From Sphingosinicella microcystinivorans (GTDB taxonomy: Bacteria; Pseudomonadota; Alphaproteobacteria; Sphingomonadales; Sphingomonadaceae): 64,000 bases of DNA. The notes beneath the pieces are model-generated. The model saw nothing but the letters and a program-made list of their open reading frames with translations, was not told the DNA's origin and did no database searches. Numbering within the stretch: position 1 is the first letter of the stretch; each line of letters begins with the position of its first letter. The stretch covers positions 868,001 to 932,000 of the forward strand of contig NZ_CP116005.1 in assembly GCF_027941835.1 (NCBI RefSeq), written 5' to 3'. Positions 27,055-34,642 of this stretch are shown here, piece after piece. Made by a program: the position numbers and the translations under genes.

Positions 27055-27473
27055 GCCGTCACCTCCGCGAGATCGTTGTGCATACCGTGGAAGGAGGGCG
27101 GGATCTTCGAATGATCGCCGGTCGTATTGAGCTTGCCGCTCGCAGCGCCCTCCGCCTGGATCGCGCGATATTCGGCGAGCGTCCCTTCCTCCATCTTCAT
27201 GCGGGCAAGGCGCAGGACGAAATCATAATCGGCGATCGTCTTGAGATCCGCGGACGCGATCTCGCCGTACCGGAAATCGACCTTGCCGCCTGCGATCCTG
27301 CAGTTCCAGGCAATACGTCCGCTGCCGTCCTTGTCGAGATGTTCCGGCACGTCCGTGAAAACCTCGCAGATCGTCAGCTCCACGTCCGGACCGGCGGCCG
27401 CCGTGTATTTCTCAAGCAAGCCTTTGAGACGCTCATGCCACTCGGGGCCTGCGAATTCGATCTTGTCAGCCAT
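27051..27473 (-). CDS. Small SCP2-like/hypothetical protein
   Basis: A 140-residue soluble protein without a signal peptide. The N-terminal half (WHERLKGLLEKYTAAA, VELTICEVFTDVPEHL) and the alternating strands WNCRIAGGKVDFRYGEI and IADYDFVLRLARMKMEEG resemble the sterol-carrier (SCP2-like) fold, which binds lipids or CoA-linked chains; the match is by pattern only and of modest strength. It lies between the dioxygenase (7 bases upstream) and the enoyl-CoA hydratase (4-base overlap). If the fold is right it may carry the hydrophobic substrate between operon enzymes. Confidence 0.55.
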   Translation of the reverse strand: MADKIEFAGPEWHERLKGLLEKYTAAAGPDVELTICEVFTDVPEHLDKDGSGRIAWNCRIAGGKVDFRYGEIASADLKTIADYDFVLRLARMKMEEGTLAEYRAIQAEGAASGKLNTTGDHSKIPPSFHGMHNDLAEVTA

Positions 27474-27480
27474 GACGCCC

Positions 27481-28380
27481 TCAACCGTGCTGTGACTGGT
27501 AGGCGGGACGGACGGCGAGCAGCCGATCGAGCACGGGCCCTTCCGCCTGATAGCCCTGCCATGCGTTGCGGCCGATCAGGCGCGCGAACTCTGGGCCGTA
27601 CTGCGCGATCAGATCGTCCGGCATGTCGACATTGGATTCGCCCGGATAGACGTAGTTCCGGCAGAACGCGACGACCACGTGCGAACGCGGCGTCTCCGTC
27701 GTCTTCGGATAGGTGCAGTGCCACGTGTTGCCGGTGAAGACGACGAGCGAGCCGGGTTCGGCGCAGACGGGCACGCACATGCCTTCCTCAAGTGCGCCGC
27801 CGACGAACGAAGGCTGCTCGCTCACGATCGGATGGCGGCACCAGCGATGGCTGCCCGGCACCATGCCGAAGGTGCCGTTCTCCACCGTGTAGTCCGTCAG
27901 GATCCAGCTGACGTTGCACACCGAGCTGTAGGCGGGGAGCGGCGTCGGTACGCCGACGCTGTCGGTGTGCATCGGCGTCGGCCGCGCGGGTCCGGGTTTC
28001 AGGAACGCGACCATGCTGGAAAGCAGGTAGCTCTGCCCCATCATGTAGGCGCCCATCGTGCGCGTGACCGGGTTCATCAGCGTCTCGATGAACAGCGGGT
28101 CGCGCTTGAGCAGATGAAAGAGCTGGCGCCCGTCGGCGGGCTTGGTGTCGTTGTGCTTGTTGAGCTCGACGGCAGTGGCATCCTCGTCTTCGGCGATCTC
28201 GATCACGCGGTCGAGAAGTCGCCGGGTGAAGTCGCGCGGCGCCCCGGTCTTCTCCGGCGGTATCACTGTGAAGCCGAAGGCCTCGAGCTCGGCGATATTC
28301 GTTTCCAGTCCCAGTTCGCGGGCCTTGCGATAGGTTTCCGCCATCCCCGCCATGGATTTCCAGTTGCCGATTTCCATCAT
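27481..28380 (-). CDS. Phytanoyl-CoA dioxygenase family (Fe(II)/2-oxoglutarate) oxygenase
   Basis: A 299-residue PhyH-type oxygenase with the double-stranded beta-helix iron site: MHTDSVG gives His138 and Asp140, NTWHCTYPKT gives His221, and Arg232 in ETPRSH would hold 2-oxoglutarate. The GSHRW turn (about 176-180) after FGMVP is also characteristic. The enzyme would hydroxylate an unactivated carbon using O2 and 2-oxoglutarate, perhaps at the alpha or a branched position to permit chain shortening. It sits downstream of two acyl-CoA ligases and a SnoaL-like gene. The substrate is unknown. MEIGN three bases downstream is an equivalent start. Confidence 0.85.
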   Translation of the reverse strand: MMEIGNWKSMAGMAETYRKARELGLETNIAELEAFGFTVIPPEKTGAPRDFTRRLLDRVIEIAEDEDATAVELNKHNDTKPADGRQLFHLLKRDPLFIETLMNPVTRTMGAYMMGQSYLLSSMVAFLKPGPARPTPMHTDSVGVPTPLPAYSSVCNVSWILTDYTVENGTFGMVPGSHRWCRHPIVSEQPSFVGGALEEGMCVPVCAEPGSLVVFTGNTWHCTYPKTTETPRSHVVVAFCRNYVYPGESNVDMPDDLIAQYGPEFARLIGRNAWQGYQAEGPVLDRLLAVRPAYQSQHG

Positions 28381-28426
28381 TCAATCCTTTCCTCACGCCC
28401 GACGTCCGGACACGCCGGAATCTCCC

Positions 28427-28864
28427 TCACACACGTGGACGGAAGACACGCGTCAACCGCCGTTCCCGGAAGCGCCATCCGGCCGCGTTCCGTATGAATC
28501 GATCTGCATATTCCCCCACCGTCGAAGGGAGACGCACGTCGCGGATTCCGTTGGCGTCCGCCGGGTCGGGGTTGTTGAAGACGATCAGGTAGCATCCCCC
28601 CTCGGCAGTATCGGGGCCGGTCGCGGTGACATGCTGATTGGTGATCACGTGGCGCATGGTCATGCCCGTGCCGGCGAGCGCGACCAGCGAGGCATGGATC
28701 GCGGCGTGCCCGGTAAATGGCGGATACTCGGGAATGATGATCGAGGCGTCCTCCGCGAACAGCGCCGTGAAGCCGTCCGCATCGCCGCGATCGGCGGTGA
28801 GCGTGTAGGCGACCTGCAGCTTTTCGCATTCGCGTTCGGCCAACATGCGTTCGATCGGAGTCAT
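28427..28864 (-). CDS. SnoaL-like (NTF2-fold) protein
   Basis: A 145-residue protein of the SnoaL-like/NTF2 cone fold: the start MTPIERMLAERECEKLQVAYTLTADRGD (in parts), DGFTALFAEDASIIIPEY, the central GHAAIHASL helix and MRHVITNQHV, and the end GWRFRERRLTRVF fit the family order of helices and sheet. Members are dehydratases, isomerases, hydroxylases or non-enzymatic. The ATG at 28864 lies 11 bases after the stop of the acyl-CoA ligase; the frame remains open far upstream, but that stretch is antisense-frame shadow of the ligase. Function in the operon is unknown. Confidence 0.8.
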   Translation of the reverse strand: MTPIERMLAERECEKLQVAYTLTADRGDADGFTALFAEDASIIIPEYPPFTGHAAIHASLVALAGTGMTMRHVITNQHVTATGPDTAEGGCYLIVFNNPDPADANGIRDVRLPSTVGEYADRFIRNAAGWRFRERRLTRVFRPRV

Positions 28865-28875
28865 GGTGCCGTTCC

Positions 28876-30501
28876 TCAATTCACGTTCCGGTCGCGGTCC
28901 GCCCAATAGGGTGCGCGGAGTTCGTGCTTCATCACCTTGCCGGTGGCGTTGCGGGGCAGCGCATCGACGAAGTCGACCGACTTGGGCAGCTTGTACCCCG
29001 CGATGCGCTCGCGCGCCCAGGCGATCAGCGCGGCGGGATCGGGCGAACGCCCCGCCACGGGTGCAATGATCGCCTTCACGGCCTCTCCCCACCTTGGATC
29101 GGGGACGCCGATCACTGCGACTTCGCGCACCTCCGGATGGGTCGCGAGCGCGGCCTCGACTTCGGCCGGATAGACGTTCTCCCCGCCCGTCACGACCATG
29201 TCCTTCACCCGGTCGGTGATGAACAGATAACCGTCGGCGTCCAGATAGCCGGCGTCGCCGCTGCGCAGCCAGCCGTCGTCGCCGAGGATGCGCGCCGTCT
29301 CCGCCTCCTGCCTCCAGTAGCCGCTCATCGCGGCGGGGGTCTTCAGGCAAATCTCGCCGACCGCTCCGGCCGGCAGTTCGCGGTCGCCGCCGGGTTCGAC
29401 GATCTTGACCGAAACCCCCGGCAGCGGCCTGCCAGCCGAACGCATCCGGGGATTGCCCGGCCGGTGGTCTGCCGGCGGCAGGCAACTCACGCCGCCGCAG
29501 GTTTCGGTGAGGCCATATATCTGGACGAACTCGCAGCCGAACGTCGCCATGGCGCGTTCGAGCAGATCGACCGAGATCGGCGCCGCGCCGTACATGAAAT
29601 ACTTGAGCGAGGCGAAATCCGCGCGGGTGATGCCGGGATGGTCGACCATCGCCTGGATCGTCGCGGGGACAAGCACCGTCTTGGAGACGCGGAAGGTTCG
29701 AACCGCGTCGATCACCGCCGCGTTGGCGAACTCGCGCAGCACCACCGTGCAGGCGCCCGCATAGGCGGCGATTATGCCCCACCCCGATCCGCTGATGTGG
29801 AAAACCGGCAGCGCAACCAGCGCCACATCATCCGCGATCCAGTTGTTCCACACGAAATCAGGGCCGAATTCGTCCGGATGCTGCGCCGAATAGGTATTGA
29901 AGGCATAAAGTGCCCGGTGCGGCAACTGGACGCCCTTGGGGCGGCCCGTGGTTCCGCTCGTGTAGAGCTGGATGCACGGCTCCTCCGGCCTCACCTCCGG
30001 GCAAAGGTCCGTGTCGGGCGCTGCATCGCGCCACGCAGCATAGTCCTCGAAGCCCGCGACCGGCTCAACCGCGAGCACCCGGCAACCCGCCGACATGTGC
30101 ACGGCCATCGGCGCGCCCGTGGCGTCGACGAACAGCAGTGCAGCCTCCGAATCGGCGAGGACATGCGCCACTTCGGGTTCGGCAAGACGCCAGTTGACCG
30201 GCACCATCACCGCGCCGATCCGACAGGCAGCGAACAGCAGCTCGAAATAGCGGTCCGAGTTCTTGCCGAGATAGGCGATCCGGCTGCCCTTGCCGATCCC
30301 CTCGGCAGCAAGCGCATTGGCGGCCCGCGCGGTGTTGCGGTCGAACTCGGCCCAGCTGGTGCGGCGGCCCTCGAAGACGAAGGCGGTGTGCGCGCCCCGC
30401 GCGCGGCCGTGGAAGCGAGGCGCATCCCCCAGCGAGACGATCTCGGGAAAATGAATCAGCGGCAAGGGCGGCAGCCCGCGGTCACGAACAGCGAACGTCA
30501 T
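28876..30501 (-). CDS. AMP-dependent acyl-CoA synthetase (FadD-like)
   Basis: A 541-residue ANL-superfamily ligase that activates a carboxylic acid to acyl-AMP and then acyl-CoA. The P-loop-like A3 motif LYTSGTTGRPKGV (about 179-191), the YGLTET motif (about 331-336), SGDAGYLDADGY with the adenylate-binding Asp (about 414-425), and the C-terminal catalytic lysine region PRNATGKVMKHEL (about 520-530) are all present, so it should be active. Substrate range (medium/long chain or side chain of a cyclic compound) cannot be told. It is coupled by a four-base overlap to a second ligase upstream. Confidence 0.9.
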   Translation of the reverse strand: MTFAVRDRGLPPLPLIHFPEIVSLGDAPRFHGRARGAHTAFVFEGRRTSWAEFDRNTARAANALAAEGIGKGSRIAYLGKNSDRYFELLFAACRIGAVMVPVNWRLAEPEVAHVLADSEAALLFVDATGAPMAVHMSAGCRVLAVEPVAGFEDYAAWRDAAPDTDLCPEVRPEEPCIQLYTSGTTGRPKGVQLPHRALYAFNTYSAQHPDEFGPDFVWNNWIADDVALVALPVFHISGSGWGIIAAYAGACTVVLREFANAAVIDAVRTFRVSKTVLVPATIQAMVDHPGITRADFASLKYFMYGAAPISVDLLERAMATFGCEFVQIYGLTETCGGVSCLPPADHRPGNPRMRSAGRPLPGVSVKIVEPGGDRELPAGAVGEICLKTPAAMSGYWRQEAETARILGDDGWLRSGDAGYLDADGYLFITDRVKDMVVTGGENVYPAEVEAALATHPEVREVAVIGVPDPRWGEAVKAIIAPVAGRSPDPAALIAWARERIAGYKLPKSVDFVDALPRNATGKVMKHELRAPYWADRDRNVN

Positions 30502-32168
30502 GCGTTCTCCTCAACATGTACGGCTTGCGTCTCCGCCAGGAGATGGTCGGCATAGGCGGCGCGCAGCACCTTCTTGTCGATCTTACCGGTAGCAGTCAGC
30601 GGCAGCGCGTCGACCTCCACAATATCGTCGGGAAGCTGCCAGCGCGGCAACCGGGCGGCGATCGCCGCACGCACCGCCTCGTGATCGACCGTCATGCCCG
30701 GCTGCGCGACGAGCAGAAGCAGCGGGCGCTCCTGCCACTTCGGATGGGTGACGGCGATGGCGGCGGCCTGCGAGATACCGGGTACGGTCAGCGCCGCGCG
30801 CTCGAGATCCGCCGAACTGATCCACTCGCCGCCCGACTTGATGAGATCCTTCGACCTGTCGATGATGGCGATCGATCCGTGCGTGTCGAGCGTGGCGACG
30901 TCGCCGGTCGGGAACCATCCCTCTGCATCCAGCATCGCGCCGCCTTCGCCGCCGAAATAGCCCGCGGCGACGAAGGGGCCGCGCACCCAGACGTCGCCCG
31001 GTGCGCGGCCGTCCGCGGGAACCTCCCTGCCCTGCGCGTCGCGCAAGCTGAGCTCGACCGGATAGAGCAGCCGCCCGGCGCGCCCGACACGGAGCGCCTC
31101 GCGCTCGTCGGCGGGGAGCCTGTCCATCTCCGGCGTCACGCTGGTGAAGGAACCGAGCGGGCTGAGTTCGGTCATCCCCCAACCGGTGATCACCTCCACG
31201 CTGTGATCCTCGCGCAGCCGCCGCGCAACCGCTGGCGGCACCGCCGATCCGCCGATCAGCGCGCGCCGCAGCGGCGCAAGACTGCCGCCGTTCGCGGCGA
31301 GATGATCGAGGATGCCGGTCCACACCGTCGGCACGCCCATCGCCAGCGTGGCCTGTTCGCGGCCGATCAACTGCACCAGCGTCGCCGGATCGGGCGACGG
31401 GCCCGGCAGCACCAGCCTGGCGCCTGCAATCGCCGCGACATAGGGCAGGCCCCAGCCGAAGGCATGAAACATCGGCACGACGAGCAGCACGCCTTCCTGC
31501 GGGGTGAGCCCGAAGGCGCAGGCCGACTGCGCGGCGAGCGCATGAATCACGGTCGAGCGATGCGAGGTGAGAACCCCCTTGGGATGGCCCGTGGTGCCGC
31601 TGGTATAGCAGAGCATCGCCGCCGCCCGCTCGTCGAGTTCGGGCCAGGCGAAATCCTCGTCGGCCAGTAGCGTTTCATAGGCGGCGAGCGGCAGTCGTGC
31701 TTCGGGCAGGTCGGCGCCCAGCAGCACGAAATGCTCGATCGTCCCGAGCCGCGGCGCGATGCGCTCGACCAGCGGCAGCAGGTCGGCATCGAACGCGAGC
31801 ACGCGGTCGGCGGCATGGTTGAGGATGTAGACGATCTGGTCGTCGCCGAAGCGCGGGTTGACGGTGTGGAGCACTGCGCCGAGCCCGGGCACGCCGTAGA
31901 ACAGCTCCAGATGACGATGACTGTTCCACGCAAGGCTGGCGACACGGTCCCCTTCGCGGATGCCGAGGCGGGCGAGACCGTGCGCGAGCCGGCGGCTGCG
32001 CAGTTCAGCGCCGGCGTAATCGGTGCGGACGATGTCTCCCGAAGCCTCGCGCGAGACGATCTCGTGGCCGGCGTTGATCGTGGCGGCGTGCCGCACGATG
32101 CCCGTGACGAGCAGCGGCACGTCCTGCATCAGGCCCGGCAGCGCCGGAGAGGACGGCGTGCGCGCCAT
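30498..32168 (-). CDS. AMP-dependent acyl-CoA synthetase
   Basis: A 556-residue ANL-superfamily ligase resembling medium/long-chain acyl-CoA synthetases. The A3 motif CYTSGTTGHPKGV, GWGMTELSPLGS, the TGDVATLDTHG segment and the C-terminal TATGKIDKKVL lysine motif are visible. The N-terminus LPGLMQDVPLLVTGIVRHA is typical of the group (FadD3/AlkK-like). The ATG at 32168 (MARTPSS) was chosen, five bases after the sigma factor stop; earlier in-frame starts would overlap that gene. Two ligases in tandem suggest activation of two acids, for example a side chain and a ring-opened product. Confidence 0.88.
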   Translation of the reverse strand: MARTPSSPALPGLMQDVPLLVTGIVRHAATINAGHEIVSREASGDIVRTDYAGAELRSRRLAHGLARLGIREGDRVASLAWNSHRHLELFYGVPGLGAVLHTVNPRFGDDQIVYILNHAADRVLAFDADLLPLVERIAPRLGTIEHFVLLGADLPEARLPLAAYETLLADEDFAWPELDERAAAMLCYTSGTTGHPKGVLTSHRSTVIHALAAQSACAFGLTPQEGVLLVVPMFHAFGWGLPYVAAIAGARLVLPGPSPDPATLVQLIGREQATLAMGVPTVWTGILDHLAANGGSLAPLRRALIGGSAVPPAVARRLREDHSVEVITGWGMTELSPLGSFTSVTPEMDRLPADEREALRVGRAGRLLYPVELSLRDAQGREVPADGRAPGDVWVRGPFVAAGYFGGEGGAMLDAEGWFPTGDVATLDTHGSIAIIDRSKDLIKSGGEWISSADLERAALTVPGISQAAAIAVTHPKWQERPLLLLVAQPGMTVDHEAVRAAIAARLPRWQLPDDIVEVDALPLTATGKIDKKVLRAAYADHLLAETQAVHVEENA

Positions 32169-32172
32169 CGGC

Positions 32173-32757
32173 TTATGCCGCCACGGGGCGGGCATCGGCG
32201 TGCCAGGCGGCAAGCGCCTCGGTGCACACCTTCTTGCCCTTGACGACGTGCTTTTCGAGCGTGCTGACCGACAGGCCGAGCCGGTGCGACATTTCCTTGT
32301 ACGAAAGCTCGTGCACCGTCCGCAGTTCGATCACCTGGCGGCAGCGCGGCGGCAGCGCAGCGATCGCCTCGCGATACGCACCCTCGCGCTCGCGGTTCAG
32401 CATCGCGTCCTCGGCCGACTCGCTGTTGACGACGAGGCGGTCGATCTCGGCAGGCAGTTCGTCGGCGCGGTCGAGCGGATTGCTGCCGCGCGCGCGGATG
32501 CGGTTGAGCGCCAGCCGCCACCCGGTCCTGAACAGCACCGCGCACGGGTCATCGTAGCGCGTCAGGTCGCTGCGGTAGAGCCGGATGAACGCGTCGTGGG
32601 CAACCTCATCGGCATCGGCCGCCGAGCCGAGCACGCGGCACATGTGGCGGCGCAGCCGCTTGATGTTGCCGCGATAAAGCGCTTCGAACAGCCGCTCATG
32701 CGCGGCTCCGCTCCCTGCATCGGCAAGGCCCGCCATCGCCCCGATTCGCTCTTTCAT
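32173..32757 (-). CDS. ECF-family RNA polymerase sigma factor
   Basis: A 194-residue group 4 sigma factor. Region 2 lies at about 20-85 (LFEALYRGNIKRLRRHMCRVLG, then DADEVAHDAFIRLYR) and region 4 at about 130-185 (AIAALPPRCRQVIELRTVHELS, then YKEMSHRLGLSVSTLEKHVVKG as helix-turn-helix). The form is close to FecI-type factors, which normally have a FecR anti-sigma gene next to them. None is present: the gene is followed after five bases by an acyl-CoA ligase and heads the whole minus-strand operon. It probably directs transcription of this operon including its TonB receptor. Its promoter faces the TetR gene and overlaps a palindrome. Confidence 0.87.
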   Translation of the reverse strand: MKERIGAMAGLADAGSGAAHERLFEALYRGNIKRLRRHMCRVLGSAADADEVAHDAFIRLYRSDLTRYDDPCAVLFRTGWRLALNRIRARGSNPLDRADELPAEIDRLVVNSESAEDAMLNREREGAYREAIAALPPRCRQVIELRTVHELSYKEMSHRLGLSVSTLEKHVVKGKKVCTEALAAWHADARPVAA

Positions 32758-32776
32758 GGCTCTCCCACCCCCGGGT

Positions 32777-32843
32777 TTCGACTCACGGTCGATTAATTTA
32801 CCCACGAGTCGAACTATAATCCTGTTGGTCAAAGCAATGTCAA
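32777..32843. promoter_or_regulatory. Divergent sigma/TetR promoters with TetR-type operator
   Basis: TTCGACTC (32777-32784) and GAGTCGAA (32806-32813) are perfect 8-base inverted arms 21 bases apart. Reading across the site gives TTCGAC-N4-GGT-N8-TTACC-N5-GTCGAA, which recurs at 40058-40095. A perfect plus-strand -10 hexamer TATAAT follows at 32815-32820. On the minus strand TTGACA (32843-32838), a 16-base spacer and GATTAT (32821-32816) form a promoter for the sigma operon. A protein bound to the palindrome would block both directions, as expected for an autoregulated TetR repressor. Confidence 0.6.
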
Positions 32844-32895
32844 GCGCTAGTGATGGGCGAAGCGCCGCGAGGGCGCGTGCCGATTGGAGACCAGG

Positions 32896-33537
32896 ATGGC
32901 GAAGGCGACGAAGCGCGCATGGGGTGAAGCGATTCCGAACCGCGATGAACAGTTCGAGCTGAAACGGCAGGTCGTTCTGCGAACGGCGGCCAAGACCTAC
33001 AGCCGGAACGGCTTTCACGAAACCACGCTCGCCGACATCGCGGAGGCGCTGAACGTTTCGAAACCCGCGCTCTATTATTATTTCCGCAGCAAGGACGACA
33101 TTCTCTTCGAATGTCACCGCCTTGCGATCGAGGCGATCACCAACAGCGACCACCCGATGCCGACGCGGGACGAGGCCAACGGGCGCACACGGCTGGAGGA
33201 ATTCCTGCGCCGCTACGTCCGCATGGTGGTCGACGATTTCGGCACGTGCCTGGTGATGACGGGCACCAATGCGCTCGAGCCGGAAAACCGCGGGCAGGTG
33301 GTCGAAGGGCGCCGCCGGATCGACACGATGCTGCGGGAAATCCTGGAGCATGGAAACGCGGACGGCACGCTCGACTGCCCCGACCCGAAAATCAGCGCGA
33401 TGTTCATCTTCGGCGCGATGAACTGGATTCCGCGCTGGTTTCATGCAGACGGCTCGCTGGAACTCGAGGAGGTGGCGTCGCGCCTCATCGCGTTCGTCCT
33501 CGGCGCAATCGGGCCTAACCGGCCCCGGGCCGACTGA
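32896..33537 (+). CDS. TetR family transcriptional regulator
   Basis: A 213-residue regulator. The N-terminal TetR helix-turn-helix spans about 18-65: VVLRTAAKTYSRNGFHETTLADIAEALNVSKPALYYYF read in parts (FHETTLADIAEALNV, then SKPALYYYFRSKDDIL). The C-terminal helical domain (about 70-205) is of the type seen in regulators of acyl-CoA and sterol catabolism (KstR2-like), including GAMNWIPRWF. The ATG at 32896 follows GGAG by six bases and is preferred over a TTG at 32884. The palindrome at 32777-32813 upstream and its near copy at the thiolase promoter (40058-40095) are its likely operators, with an acyl-CoA as likely effector. Its 3' end overlaps the convergent C45 gene by 23 bases. Confidence 0.88.
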   Translation: MAKATKRAWGEAIPNRDEQFELKRQVVLRTAAKTYSRNGFHETTLADIAEALNVSKPALYYYFRSKDDILFECHRLAIEAITNSDHPMPTRDEANGRTRLEEFLRRYVRMVVDDFGTCLVMTGTNALEPENRGQVVEGRRRIDTMLREILEHGNADGTLDCPDPKISAMFIFGAMNWIPRWFHADGSLELEEVASRLIAFVLGAIGPNRPRAD

Positions 33538-34642
33538 ATTCGAAAACGCGCATCTCCGTGCAATGCCCCGGCCCGCTGGCGAGGTGCCAGCGCGGCCGTT
33601 CACGATCCAGTTCGAAAACGCTGCAGGCCAGCGTGAAACCGATCGCCATGTCGTCCACGGTTTGTCCGCCGCCGCGCGACACCGGATAATCGGGATCGTC
33701 GCGCGCGCTGAGCACGGCCTTCAGGTCCTGCACGCCGAGCACGGCGGCATCCGCATCGTGCAGGCGCTGATGCAGCGAGGCATATCTCAGGTAGGAGCTG
33801 CGCGCGGGCCGCGGACGCGTGCCGGTGGCCGAATCATGCCCCGCCCAGTCCGAACAGGCGAGCGGATGGTTGGTGTGATAGACCGGCCGTCCGTCGGCGC
33901 CCGGGGTCTTCGCCGTTTCGAATCCCGAGCGCTCGATCATCATCACGCCGTCCGGGTCTCCCATCACCCAGTTGAGCCCGGTCGCGGGCGGAATGCGTTC
34001 GACCAGCGCCGCGGCCTCCGCCAGCGTCCGCGACTCGAGCAGCAGCCGATAGAGCGCGTAAACGGGCAGCCCCTCCGGATTCGGCCGCAGCTGGTTGACG
34101 GTGTTGTCGCACACCGCGAAACCGTGGCTGTTCATGCCGTTGAGCGAGATCATCCCGGGCACGGAAAGCGCGAGGATTTCGCCCGATCCGTCCCCGGTCG
34201 GGCAGCGCAACAGGATCTGAAGGCCGTCGAGATACTGGGCAAGGTCGAGGTTCTGCGCGATCAGCGCCGGGCGGCCCGCGGCGGGCGGCAGGATGATCGT
34301 GCTGCACGCCTCGGCCGCGAACGCAGGGCCCAGTTCGAACTCCTCGTTGATATGCTGCGCGGCGAGGAGGTCGGCGAAGCGCACGTTCGCGCCCTCGGCG
34401 ATGCCGCGCACCTCGGCGATCACGCCGGGCGCGAGCCGCTCGGTGGTCGCGGCATAGCGCGTCGCGGCGTGGAAACGCTCGACGTAGCGCGCGCGGCCGA
34501 CACCGTAGAGCGCGCCGAGCCCCTCACCCCAGCGGTCGAGCATCTCGGCGACACCGGCGCGGAGCGTCTCGCCATGGGCGCGGCCCCGTGCGTGCGGGTC
34601 GCCTCCCGGCAGGTCAATGATGCGGAGACGGTCGCTGTTCAT
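33515..34642 (-). CDS. C45 family (acyl-CoA:6-aminopenicillanate acyltransferase-like) Ntn hydrolase
   Basis: A 375-residue protein of the AAT/C45 peptidase family, whose members self-cleave to expose an N-terminal cysteine and then transfer or hydrolyse acyl or aminoacyl groups. The expected nucleophile is Cys113 in AEACSTIIL; GRPALIAQNLDL, NGMNSHGFAVCDN and the late GRPVYHTNHPL segment follow the family order. HARGRAHGETLR at the start is the usual N-terminal motif (G-x-x-x-G). There is no signal peptide, so it is cytoplasmic. Its ATG overlaps the amidase stop (ATGA), and it is last in the kinase-aminotransferase-transporter-amidase operon. Hydrolysis of an amide product of that pathway is inferred. 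Confidence 0.8.
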   Translation of the reverse strand: MNSDRLRIIDLPGGDPHARGRAHGETLRAGVAEMLDRWGEGLGALYGVGRARYVERFHAATRYAATTERLAPGVIAEVRGIAEGANVRFADLLAAQHINEEFELGPAFAAEACSTIILPPAAGRPALIAQNLDLAQYLDGLQILLRCPTGDGSGEILALSVPGMISLNGMNSHGFAVCDNTVNQLRPNPEGLPVYALYRLLLESRTLAEAAALVERIPPATGLNWVMGDPDGVMMIERSGFETAKTPGADGRPVYHTNHPLACSDWAGHDSATGTRPRPARSSYLRYASLHQRLHDADAAVLGVQDLKAVLSARDDPDYPVSRGGGQTVDDMAIGFTLACSVFELDRERPRWHLASGPGHCTEMRVFEFSRPGAG

